A stretch of 18,553 nucleotides of DNA, taken from positions 1 through 18,553 of the forward strand of contig DASYRM010000034.1 in the NCBI GenBank assembly GCA_036004405.1, given 5' to 3'. The notes beneath the pieces were generated by a model that had not been told where the DNA came from, did no database searches, and was given only the letters and a program-made list of their open reading frames with translations. Shown in pieces: positions 7,236 to 16,701 of this stretch; position 1 is the first letter of the stretch, and each line of letters starts with the position of its first letter. The DNA comes from DASYRM01 sp036004405 (GTDB lineage: Bacteria > Acidobacteriota > Vicinamibacteria > Vicinamibacterales > UBA2999). The position numbers were made by a program, and so were the translations under genes.

Positions 7236-7775
7236 CTAGGGATTTCGCCGGGCCGGATCGACTTCAGGCTCGGGCGCCGGCTCGGGGGGCGTATCGGCCG
7301 GGACGTCCTGGCTGCCATGGCGCGCAAGCACGGTGAGGAGCGCGTCCACCGACACCGGTTTGGGAATGAATCCCAGGACGCGCAGGCCGCGGGTGCGGGC
7401 CATGGTTTCCATCTCGCGCTGCGTGTCCTCGTCGGCGCCGCTGGAGATCACGATCGACGGGTTGTAGCCCTCGTCGCTGACCTGCTTGAGGAATTCGATA
7501 CCATCCATCTCCGGCATCAGCAGGTCGCAGACCACGACGTCGATCGGTTGCTGCTCTTCGCGGAACGCTTCGAGCGCCGAGCGGCCGTTGGTGGCCCAGA
7601 ACAGGGGACCGATACCGGCGCGGGCGAGCAGCCGCGCAAGGAACTGGCGCTGCAGGTCGTCGTCGTCCACGACGAGGACGCTGAGCGAGCCGTTCTCGAG
7701 GCCGCCGTCAGTCCGTCTGTCCAAAACCCCGTCCTTTAAACCGGGCCACGCCCCGCGCGCGGCTCGATCCGACAT
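7236..7775 (-). CDS. Stand-alone receiver-domain response regulator
   Basis: A 179-aa protein whose only domain is a REC receiver (about residues 31-152). Visible sites: acidic pocket in VLVVDDDD (33-40), phospho-acceptor Asp84 in DLLMPEMDG, switch Ser in VISSG (109-113) and Lys139 in FIPKP. After the receiver comes a short Pro/Glu-rich tail (155-179) and no output domain, so it probably acts by protein contact or as a phosphorelay intermediate. It lies 38 bases downstream of the hybrid kinase gene on the same strand, making it the likely receiver for the kinase's Hpt domain. ATG at 7775 has no clear ribosome site; a TTG at 7724 has AAAGGA seven bases before it and would give 162 aa, still with the whole receiver. 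A weak hairpin (7783-7797) sits in the gap. Confidence 0.9.
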   Translation of the reverse strand: MSDRAARGAWPGLKDGVLDRRTDGGLENGSLSVLVVDDDDLQRQFLARLLARAGIGPLFWATNGRSALEAFREEQQPIDVVVCDLLMPEMDGIEFLKQVSDEGYNPSIVISSGADEDTQREMETMARTRGLRVLGFIPKPVSVDALLTVLARHGSQDVPADTPPEPAPEPEVDPARRNP

Positions 7776-7813
7776 TAGACCACAGCCGGGAAGGCTGGGG
7801 ATCCCCGAAACGG

Positions 7814-10800
7814 CTAACCTGGCGTGCCAGCGTTGAGGAAGTCGCTCACCCGGTGCCATTCCCGCTCGAACTCGGCCAGCACGAGCGCCGGGTCGTCGAC
7901 GCACCCGGCGCGGGCCTGACGCTCGAGGCGTTCGCAGACCGACGCCAGGGATGACGCCGCCACGAGCCGGGCGAGCCCTTTCATGCGATGCGAGGCGTGG
8001 CGGATGGCGCCGCAATCCCGCCGGGCGAGCGCCTCGCGCAGCACGGCGGCTTCCTTGACGCTCGCGGTGCGGAACCCCGCCAGCATCTCGGCTTCGAGCG
8101 CGGCGTCGCCGTCCATGATGGCGCGCAGCTGCATGCGATCGATCGGCGCGCCATCGCCATCGGCGGCGGGCAGCGGGGCAGCACTTCCCCCCGGCGCCAC
8201 GCGGACGAAGTCGCCGGCGTGATCGACCCAGGTGCGCAGCACGCGCTGCACGGTGGGCAGCGCCGACGGCTTCGCCAGGACGTCGTCCATGCCGGCGTCG
8301 CGGCACGCCGCCACGTCGTCCGGCATCACGTTGGCGGTCCAGGCGACGATCGGGATACGGCCGCGGTGCTCGTCAGCCTCGGCCTGCCGGACCGCGCGGG
8401 CGAATTGGAACCCGTCCATGCCCGGCATCTGGCAGTCGGCCAGGATCAGCGCGTAGTCCCCGTGCTCGACGAGCTGGAGGGCCTCCTCGCCGTCCGAGGC
8501 CTGCTCGGCCTCGTAGCCGAGCGCCGCCACCTGGCGGGCCAGCACCGCGCGGTTGAACTCGTTGTCGTCCACCACCAGGATGCGCCGGCGGTCGCGCGCG
8601 CGCGGGATGGCCACCGACGCCGGCAGCTCCAGGCCGCCCTCGGCGGCCGTATCCGCCTCGGCTCCCGAAACGACCTCGAGCCCGAGGCTGAGGGTCACGG
8701 TCGTTCCCTGGCCCGGTTCGCTGACCAGGGTCAGGTCCCCGTGCATCAGCTCTGCCAGGCGGCGCGAGATGGCGAGCCCGAGGCCGGTGCCGCCGCGGTT
8801 GCGCGACAGGGGGGCTTCGGCCTGCACGAACGGCCGGAACAGCCGGTCCTGGTCGTCGCGCGAGATGCCGATGCCCGAGTCCTTCACCACGATTTCGATC
8901 CGCTGGGCGTCGGCGCGCGATTCGACGACGCGGACGCGGATGGCCACCGTCCCGGTTTCGGTGAATTTGAGGCCGTTGCCGACGAGATTGAGCAGGATCT
9001 GGCGGAGCCGCGCCGGGTCGAACCGCAGTCGAGGGGCCAGCGCCGTATCGGCGTGCCACTCGAGGGCCAGCCCCTTGCGACGCGCGCCGTCGGCAAACGT
9101 CAGCGCCACGCTGCGCACCAGCTCGCCGAGCGACGACGGCACCGGCGCCAGCGTCAGGTGGCCGGCCTCGACCTTCGACAGATCGAGGACGTCGTTCAGG
9201 ATCTGCAGGAGCGATTGCGACGAGGCGTTGATGACGCTCAGCATGTCGCGGTGCTCGCGATTGGTGGACGAGATCTCGAGCAGTTCCACCATGCCGAGGA
9301 TGGCGTTCATCGGCGTCCGGATTTCGTGGCTCATCGCGGCCAGGAACGCGCTCTTGGCGCGGTTGGCGGATTCGGCCGCGTCGCGTGCCTCGCGAAGGGT
9401 GCGCTCGGCTTCGATGAGCGACGAGATGTCCACCCAGTAGCCGTTCCACACCGCGTCGCCGCCGGTGCCGAGGCGGCTGGCGACGCTGCGGCTCCAGACC
9501 ATGCGGCCGTCCTTGCGCAGCACGCGGAACTCGTGCGACCACTCGAGCGCGCCGCCGGTGATGGCCGTACGCAGGCTCTCCAGGAACGCGCGGCGGTCCT
9601 CTCTGACCACCGCGGCGAACACCAGCCGCGGCGCCCGCATGATGGCTTCGCGGCCGACGCCAAGGAGGTCCAGCACGCCCGCGCTGAGGAAGTTGAAGCG
9701 CACGCGGCTGCCGCCCGACCACTGGAACTGGTAGACGGCGCCGGGCAGGCCGTCGGTCACTTCCCGTAGCCGGCGCTCGGCTGCGACCATCGCCTCCTCG
9801 GCGTGCTTGCGCGCGTCGATGTCGGCGTTGGTGCCGGTCATGCGCTTAGCGCGCCCGTTTGGCCGCCGCTCGGTTACCATGCCGTGCGACTGGATCCACT
9901 TCCAACGGCCCTGCGCGGTCCGCACCCGGTGTTCGACCAGATACTCGGGACGCTCGCCCTTGAAGGCGGCAAACGCGGCGGCGGTGATGCCCGGCAGATC
10001 GTCGGGATGCACGAGCGCGGTGAGCGACGCAATCGGCACGACGACGTCGCGCCGTTCGGTGTCGAGAATCGTGCCCCAGTCCTCGCTCAGGAACACGCGC
10101 CCGGTCTCTACGTCGAGGTCCCACAGCGCCAGCTTCGAGCCGCGGAGGGCCAGGCCGAGGCGCTCGCGGACGGTGGCCAGCTGCTCCTCGGCGATCTTGC
10201 GCGTCGTCACGTCGCGGAAGATGCCGCGTGTCACCAGCGGCGCACCCTCCTGGACATGGGCGCTCACGTTGCCCTCGAGCACGACGCGGCGCCCGTCCTT
10301 GCACAGCATGGTGACGTCGAAGGTGCCCACCTGCTCGCCGCGAATCAACCGCAGGAGCAGCCCTTCGACGATGGCCGCGTCTTCCGGGGCCACGACGTCG
10401 AACAGGTTCAGGTGCTTGAGGTCGTCGTCGCTGTAGCCGAGCAGCCGCTTCCACGCCGGGTTCACCTGCACGAACCCGCCGAGCGCATCGACGCTCTGGA
10501 GCAGGTCGGTGCTGTTGTCGAAGATGGTGCGGAAGCGCGCCTCGCTCTCGCGTGCCTGCGCTTCGAGGCGGCGGCGGACGATCACCTCGCCGCTCAATTC
10601 GGCCGTGCGGTGCTGGACTTCCACCGCCACCGCGATGCTGAGGCCGGCTTCGGTGAGCACGAAGAGCCCGGTGAGAAACGTCAAGAGGACGGCGCCCGCG
10701 AGCATCAACCGGCCGTCGCGCGTCTCCCCGGGCAACAGGTCGGGCCGCACGGGTGCCAGGTCGAGGCGCCACGCCCGCCCGCCGAACACCACCGGCAGAT

Positions 10801-12256
10801 TGACGCGCAGGCTGGCGCCGGCGCGAGCCGGCGTGCCCTGGGTGAAGATGGGAACAACCTCCTCGGGGTCGCTCACGTCGACGAGCGACGCGGCCAGACG
10901 CAGCGTGGCGGCTTCACGCGCCAGGTTCTGCGCTAGGCTGTCGATGGGCACGACCGACATGGCGTAGCCGCGCAGCGTGTCCTGCCGCGCCGCCACCGAC
11001 GCGACCGTCGTCTGGCCGGGCCCCATGGCGTAGACCGGCACCATCGCAATCACGGCGCGCGTCTGGTGATCGCCGGGCAGCAGCACCGGGGCGGTCACGG
11101 TGGCCTGGCCGGTGTCGCGGGCCCGCGACATCGCCGCGCGGCGCACCGGATCGACCGAGTGGTCGAGCCCGAGCTCGGTCTCCGCCGTGAGGAGCGGCTC
11201 GACGTAGAGAGTGGGGAAGTACTCCGGCCGCGGCGGCGCCACCATCAGCGCCCCCGTTTCGGTGGGCTCGAGGATGCGGAACGGGGTCGAGTCGCGGCTG
11301 GCCGCCGCTTCGAACGCGTCGCGCTCGGAGGCCGCGACGCGCGGCACCCACTCCAGCGTCTGCGCCCCCGGGGTCAGGGTCTGCGCGGCGAACGCGCCGA
11401 ACTGCTCGCGATCGATCCGCGGGGCGAGGGTCAGCAGCCGCTCCACCAGATGAAGGTTGGTGATCTGCGAGTTGAGCTGGAACTGCAGCTCGTTTTCGAT
11501 GGCCGCCATTTCGCGCGAGGTGTGCTCGCGGCGCGAATCCTGCGTGGCGCGGTGCGCCACCGCGACGAGGACCCCGACCACGATGAGCGGAATGGCGAGC
11601 CGGGCGGCGAGCCCGAGGCGGCGGGGCCGGGCTTCGGGAAAGGCGAGCAGGGTGAGCGGCACGAAGAAGAGGACGCCGATCGAATCGCCCATCCACCACG
11701 TGAACCAGTTGGGCCACACCTCGTCGAACGGCATGTCGCCCGAGAGCCAGCGCGCGCCGACGCCAACGCTCGCCGAGACCAGACACGACACCGGACCGCT
11801 CATGAGCAGCAGCGGGACGGCGCTGCGGACGCTGGTCAGCACGCGGCCCGATCGCAGCACCGGCCGCGCCAGGCTGGCGCACAGCAGTGCCTGGAGCGCC
11901 ACGCCGCCGGCAATGACCAGCGCGACCACGATGTCGGCCGTCCGCCGCGGATCCCCGGGGTCGTACGAGATGAGGAGCAGCGACAAGTACCAGTTGAAGA
12001 GGAACGATCCGAGCAGCACGCCCGGCCAGAGGCGCGGCCCCCAGATGAGCAGCGACGCCGAGCCGATACCCGCGGCGGGCCAGATCGAGCTGGCGAAGCC
12101 GGGCTCGAGATCGAGCATGAATCCGACGCGGGCCGCCAGGAAGTACACGGCGGCCACGGTGGGCACACGCCACCACAGGCTGCGCAGCGAGGCGAGCGGC
12201 ACGGAGCCGCCCGCCTGCAGCGCCATGATCCCGTGGGGCTTGGTGGCGTCTTCCAC
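7814..12256 (-). CDS. Hybrid sensor kinase: MASE1-CHASE-PAS(x3)-HisKA-HATPase-REC-Hpt
   Basis: A 1480-aa membrane-bound hybrid histidine kinase. The N-terminus is a MASE1-type multi-helix membrane domain (about 30-236, with FASSIWPAAGIG near 54-65). Next is a periplasmic CHASE domain (about 255-500; LEWVPRV, PFRILEP, GLDHSVDPVRRAAM) closed by a helix at 517-537. Three PAS units follow, at about 570-690, 695-820 and 825-950. The HisKA box AAMSHEIRTPMNAI has phospho-acceptor His977. The ATPase has Asn1094 (NLVGNGLKF), DSGIGI (1126-1131) and GGTGLGL (1155-1161). A receiver (about 1224-1342) has D1230/D1231, Asp1274 and Lys1329, and an Hpt domain (about 1375-1470) has His1423 in SHRMKG. All catalytic residues are present. 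The GTG start is set by GGAGGG (12269-12264). The dehydrogenase stop lies 15 bases upstream and the receiver gene 38 bases downstream. Ligand unknown; CHASE domains generally bind small extracellular molecules. Confidence 0.95.
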   Translation of the reverse strand: MEDATKPHGIMALQAGGSVPLASLRSLWWRVPTVAAVYFLAARVGFMLDLEPGFASSIWPAAGIGSASLLIWGPRLWPGVLLGSFLFNWYLSLLLISYDPGDPRRTADIVVALVIAGGVALQALLCASLARPVLRSGRVLTSVRSAVPLLLMSGPVSCLVSASVGVGARWLSGDMPFDEVWPNWFTWWMGDSIGVLFFVPLTLLAFPEARPRRLGLAARLAIPLIVVGVLVAVAHRATQDSRREHTSREMAAIENELQFQLNSQITNLHLVERLLTLAPRIDREQFGAFAAQTLTPGAQTLEWVPRVAASERDAFEAAASRDSTPFRILEPTETGALMVAPPRPEYFPTLYVEPLLTAETELGLDHSVDPVRRAAMSRARDTGQATVTAPVLLPGDHQTRAVIAMVPVYAMGPGQTTVASVAARQDTLRGYAMSVVPIDSLAQNLAREAATLRLAASLVDVSDPEEVVPIFTQGTPARAGASLRVNLPVVFGGRAWRLDLAPVRPDLLPGETRDGRLMLAGAVLLTFLTGLFVLTEAGLSIAVAVEVQHRTAELSGEVIVRRRLEAQARESEARFRTIFDNSTDLLQSVDALGGFVQVNPAWKRLLGYSDDDLKHLNLFDVVAPEDAAIVEGLLLRLIRGEQVGTFDVTMLCKDGRRVVLEGNVSAHVQEGAPLVTRGIFRDVTTRKIAEEQLATVRERLGLALRGSKLALWDLDVETGRVFLSEDWGTILDTERRDVVVPIASLTALVHPDDLPGITAAAFAAFKGERPEYLVEHRVRTAQGRWKWIQSHGMVTERRPNGRAKRMTGTNADIDARKHAEEAMVAAERRLREVTDGLPGAVYQFQWSGGSRVRFNFLSAGVLDLLGVGREAIMRAPRLVFAAVVREDRRAFLESLRTAITGGALEWSHEFRVLRKDGRMVWSRSVASRLGTGGDAVWNGYWVDISSLIEAERTLREARDAAESANRAKSAFLAAMSHEIRTPMNAILGMVELLEISSTNREHRDMLSVINASSQSLLQILNDVLDLSKVEAGHLTLAPVPSSLGELVRSVALTFADGARRKGLALEWHADTALAPRLRFDPARLRQILLNLVGNGLKFTETGTVAIRVRVVESRADAQRIEIVVKDSGIGISRDDQDRLFRPFVQAEAPLSRNRGGTGLGLAISRRLAELMHGDLTLVSEPGQGTTVTLSLGLEVVSGAEADTAAEGGLELPASVAIPRARDRRRILVVDDNEFNRAVLARQVAALGYEAEQASDGEEALQLVEHGDYALILADCQMPGMDGFQFARAVRQAEADEHRGRIPIVAWTANVMPDDVAACRDAGMDDVLAKPSALPTVQRVLRTWVDHAGDFVRVAPGGSAAPLPAADGDGAPIDRMQLRAIMDGDAALEAEMLAGFRTASVKEAAVLREALARRDCGAIRHASHRMKGLARLVAASSLASVCERLERQARAGCVDDPALVLAEFEREWHRVSDFLNAGTPG

Positions 12257-12271
12257 CAGTCGGCCCTCCGG

Positions 12272-13159
12272 CTACTCCACGCCGGCGATATCGAACACGG
12301 TCTTGGCCATGATCGAGGTGTCGTCCTCGCCCCGGCCGGCGGCCATCGTCGCGTGCAGCAGCTGCTGGACGACGGCGGTCACCGGGGCCGCGCAGTCGTG
12401 CTCGGCGAGTGTCGAGACGACGTTGCGCATGTCCTTGGCGAAGAGGTGCGTCTTGAATCCCGGCTTGAACGTGTTCTTGAGTGCACGCTCGCCGTGCACC
12501 TCCAGCACACGGCTCTGCGCGAAGCCGCCGAGCAGCGCTTCGCGGACCTTCGCCGCATCCACGCCCGACTTCTTCGCCAGCGCCAGCGCTTCGGCGGCCA
12601 CCGCCAGCGTGCCGCCGATCACCATCTGGTTACAGAGCTTGCACAGCTGACCGGCGCCGGGGCCGCCGATGTGAATCACCTTCTCGGGGTTGCCGAGCAC
12701 GTCGAAGATCGGTTTCGCGGCGGCAAACGCCGCGGCGTCGCCGCCCACCATGATCGACAGCGTGCCGTTGATGGCGCCGATGTCGCCGCCGCTGACGGGC
12801 GCGTCGAGCATGGTGGCGCCGAGCGAGGCGGCTTTCTCGGCCAGCCTGCGGGCCACGCCCGGCGCGATGCTGCTCATGTCGATGACGATGGCGCCGGGCT
12901 GGAGCGCGCTGAAGACGCCGTCGGGACCGGCGAGCACCCGTTCGACGTCCGGAGAGTCGGGGACCATGGTGATGACCCGGGTGGACTGCCGCGCCACGTC
13001 GGCGGGGGAGGTGCCCTTGCGCGCCCCCTGGGCGACAAGCTCCTCGACCGGGCCCGGGCTGCGGCTGTGCACGACGACCGGGTAGCCGGCCTTTAGCAAG
13101 TTGGCGGCCATGGGTTTCCCCATGAGCCCAAGGCCGATGAATCCGATGGTCTCTGGCAT
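12272..13159 (-). CDS. NAD(P)-dependent beta-hydroxyacid dehydrogenase (HIBADH / tartronate semialdehyde reductase type)
   Basis: Cytoplasmic oxidoreductase interconverting a beta-hydroxyacid and its semialdehyde; family members act on 3-hydroxyisobutyrate, tartronate semialdehyde or succinic semialdehyde. The 295-aa protein has the Rossmann motif GLGLMG (9-14), an HSRSP turn (31-35) whose Arg33 favours NADPH over NADH, the substrate motif DAPVSGG (119-125), catalytic Lys174 in GAGQLCKLCNQ and the C-terminal FAKDMRNV (240-247). In the usual GxxxKxxNN box the second Asn is Gln here (178). ATG at 13159 is chosen; an in-frame GTG at 13177 would add six residues. It starts a minus-strand operon with the sensor kinase and receiver, an uncommon setting. 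Neighbours do not show the substrate, so no gene symbol is given. Confidence 0.9.
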   Translation of the reverse strand: MPETIGFIGLGLMGKPMAANLLKAGYPVVVHSRSPGPVEELVAQGARKGTSPADVARQSTRVITMVPDSPDVERVLAGPDGVFSALQPGAIVIDMSSIAPGVARRLAEKAASLGATMLDAPVSGGDIGAINGTLSIMVGGDAAAFAAAKPIFDVLGNPEKVIHIGGPGAGQLCKLCNQMVIGGTLAVAAEALALAKKSGVDAAKVREALLGGFAQSRVLEVHGERALKNTFKPGFKTHLFAKDMRNVVSTLAEHDCAAPVTAVVQQLLHATMAAGRGEDDTSIMAKTVFDIAGVE

Positions 13160-13166
13160 GGGTGGC

Positions 13167-13174
13167 AGTATAGT
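13167..13174. promoter_or_regulatory. Overlapping divergent -10 elements
   Basis: The near-symmetric AGTATAGT contains TATACT on the minus strand (13172-13167) and TATAGT on the plus strand (13169-13174). It lies in the 29-base gap between the dehydrogenase (start 13159) and the ClpN-ABM gene (start 13189). The -35 matches are weak on both sides (about 3/6). Transcription from either element would give very short leaders; the dehydrogenase mRNA could be nearly leaderless. Confidence 0.3.
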
Positions 13175-13188
13175 CACGCTGAGGTCGG

Positions 13189-13929
13189 ATGTTCGAGCGC
13201 TACACCGAACGGGCCCGCCGGGTGTTGTTCTTCGCCCGCTACGAGGCCTCCCAGCTAGGCAGCCCCGCCATCGACACCGAACACCTCCTGCTCGGCCTGC
13301 TGCGGGACGGCAAGGGGCTCACCGCCCGGATCTTCGACCGGGCCCACCTCGATCCGATGGCCGTCCACATGGAGGTCTACGACGCCGCCGCCGACCGGCC
13401 GCGAATCGCGACCTCGGTGGAAATCCCGATTGCCAGGCAGACCAAGGCGGTGCTGGCCCACGCGGCCGAGGAAGCCGATCGCCTGCTCGACAACTACATC
13501 GGCGCCGAGCACATGCTCCTCGGGCTGCTGCGCCATCCCGAGTCGGTCGCCGGAGCGATCCTGGCCCGCGCCGGGCTGCACTTCGATTCGGTGCGCGAGT
13601 CGATCGTGAGGTTCCCGGCAGGCAAGCCCGGGGAGCGGCACGTCGTCCTGGTCCAGGTGACCATCAAGCCGGAGATGCAGCCCGAGTTCGAGGCCGCGCT
13701 GCTGCACAACGCCAGTGAATCGGTGCTGCACGATCCGGGCTGCCTGCGCTTCGACGTCAGCCAGGACAAGGAGCACCCCGAGAAGTGGGTGCTCTACGAG
13801 GTGTACGACAGCCCCGACGCGCACGCCGCCCACCGCCAGTCGCCGCACTTCCTCGCCTACGATGCGGTGGCCGCCCGGGCGGTGGTCGAGAAGAGCGTCG
13901 CGAAGTGCGCGAGCCGTCACGTCACGTAG
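13189..13929 (+). CDS. Clp N-terminal double repeat fused to an ABM/LsrG-like domain
   Basis: A 246-aa protein with two parts in one uninterrupted frame. Residues 1-142 are a full Clp N-domain with both repeats (about 4-65 and 78-140), closely matching the ClpC encoded next door; residues 1-25 are identical. Glu31 and Glu107, at the positions that bind phosphoarginine in Bacillus ClpC, are kept. There is no AAA+ ATPase. After a short linker (142-150), residues 151-238 form an antibiotic-biosynthesis-monooxygenase (ABM) ferredoxin-like domain: HVVLVQVTIKPE, NASESVLHDPGCLRFDVSQD (174-193), VLYEVYDSPDAHAAH (201-215), SPHFLAY (218-224). This pattern resembles LsrG, the enzyme acting on phospho-AI-2, and quinol-monooxygenase-like proteins. 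A short-spaced GAGG precedes the ATG. Function is unknown: it might tether an ABM enzyme to Clp adaptors, compete with ClpC, or act as an adaptor itself. Confidence 0.87.
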   Translation: MFERYTERARRVLFFARYEASQLGSPAIDTEHLLLGLLRDGKGLTARIFDRAHLDPMAVHMEVYDAAADRPRIATSVEIPIARQTKAVLAHAAEEADRLLDNYIGAEHMLLGLLRHPESVAGAILARAGLHFDSVRESIVRFPAGKPGERHVVLVQVTIKPEMQPEFEAALLHNASESVLHDPGCLRFDVSQDKEHPEKWVLYEVYDSPDAHAAHRQSPHFLAYDAVAARAVVEKSVAKCASRHVT

Positions 13930-13954
13930 CATCGGTTCCCGGATCCAGGGTTTC

Positions 13955-13974
13955 GCCCCAAGTCGAGTTGGGGC
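13955..13974 (+). terminator. Stem-loop after the ClpN-ABM gene
   Basis: GCCCCAA-GTCGAG-TTGGGGC, a perfect 7-bp stem with a 6-base loop, 25 bases after the stop at 13929. No T-run follows, so it may be a weak terminator or an mRNA 3'-end-stabilising hairpin. It separates the gene from the clpC promoter. Confidence 0.45.
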
Positions 13975-14020
13975 ATCCACCGAAACCTAACGAGCGTCAG
14001 GACTTATCTCGGGCCGGCGC

Positions 14021-14049
14021 TTGGGGGCCCGCCGCGTTTGCCCTATAAT
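14021..14049 (+). promoter_or_regulatory. Predicted sigma-70 promoter of clpC
   Basis: TTGGGG (14021-14026), exactly 17 bases, then a perfect TATAAT (14044-14049). This is the best promoter-like pair in the window. The predicted start of transcription is near 14056, giving a leader of about 40 bases. No CIRCE (HrcA) or tandem CtsR-type heptamer operator is visible around it. Confidence 0.6.
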
Positions 14050-14054
14050 GACCA

Positions 14055-14087
14055 CTAGAGGTTCAACGTAGCCTTCCCGACCTCTAG
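14055..14087 (+). repeat. 8-bp inverted repeat in the clpC 5' leader
   Basis: CTAGAGGT (14055-14062) and ACCTCTAG (14080-14087) are perfect inverted copies separated by 17 bases. The left arm lies at the predicted transcript 5' end, and the right arm ends inside the AGGCAGG ribosome site (14086-14092) of clpC. It could be an operator for a dimeric repressor or an mRNA hairpin affecting translation or stability. Confidence 0.5.
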
Positions 14088-14096
14088 GCAGGCCTG

Positions 14097-16532
<2,436 letters not shown>

Positions 16533-16555
16533 GCAGCGAGGCTTGGCCTCGCTGC
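16533..16555 (+). terminator. First terminator hairpin after clpC
   Basis: GCAGCGAGGC-TTG-GCCTCGCTGC: a perfect 10-bp stem with a 3-base loop beginning immediately after the clpC stop. It is followed by GTCCTGTCTTCC, only loosely T-rich. With the next hairpin it forms a tandem arrangement probably ending the clpC transcript. Confidence 0.65.
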
Positions 16556-16568
16556 GTCCTGTCTTCCG

Positions 16569-16587
16569 GCCCCGCGTTTCGCGGGGC
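16569..16587 (+). terminator. Second hairpin after clpC
   Basis: GCCCCGCG-TTT-CGCGGGGC: a perfect 8-bp GC stem with a TTT loop, 13 bases after the first hairpin. No T-run follows. It probably backs up the first one, or protects the clpC mRNA 3' end. Confidence 0.5.
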
Positions 16588-16643
16588 TGCCCGGCCGTTT
16601 CCCGGTCAGGCTCGTCCTAGATGTGAGTCCCGCCGCTCAGCCT

Positions 16644-16671
16644 GGAATTCGGTAGACTCTGTAGGATCTTC
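16644..16671 (+). promoter_or_regulatory. Candidate sigma-E-like promoter of bamA
   Basis: GGAATTC (16644-16650), 16 bases, then TCTTC (16667-16671) resembles the envelope-stress sigma-E pattern of GGAACTT with TCTGA, 31 bases before the bamA ATG. The match is imperfect, and no sigma-E gene is visible here. A sigma-70 reading using TAGACT (16653-16658) lacks a -35. Confidence 0.25.
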
Positions 16672-16701
16672 GTTCCGTTTTGCGGGAGTGCGTGGGGTTT
16701 G

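Noticed and set aside
7783..7797. CAGCC-N5-GGCTG hairpin between kinase and receiver genes as a terminator
   Set aside because: Only a 5-bp stem with no T-run on the minus strand; too weak to separate the two genes.
11066..13096. Long plus-strand frame opposite the kinase and dehydrogenase genes (about 676 codons)
   Set aside because: Arg/His/Gly-rich low-complexity translation, no start signal, and antisense to strongly conserved kinase and dehydrogenase motifs.
13189..13929. ClpN-ABM protein as a broken clpC pseudogene
   Set aside because: The frame is intact, the N-domain shows only synonymous change over its first 25 codons, and the ABM half is a complete, well-formed domain rather than decayed ATPase sequence.
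13930..14096. CIRCE (HrcA) or CtsR operators upstream of clpC
   Set aside because: Neither the TTAGCACTC/GAGTGCTAA pair nor tandem GGTCAAA heptamers is present; only the unrelated CTAGAGGT inverted repeat is seen.
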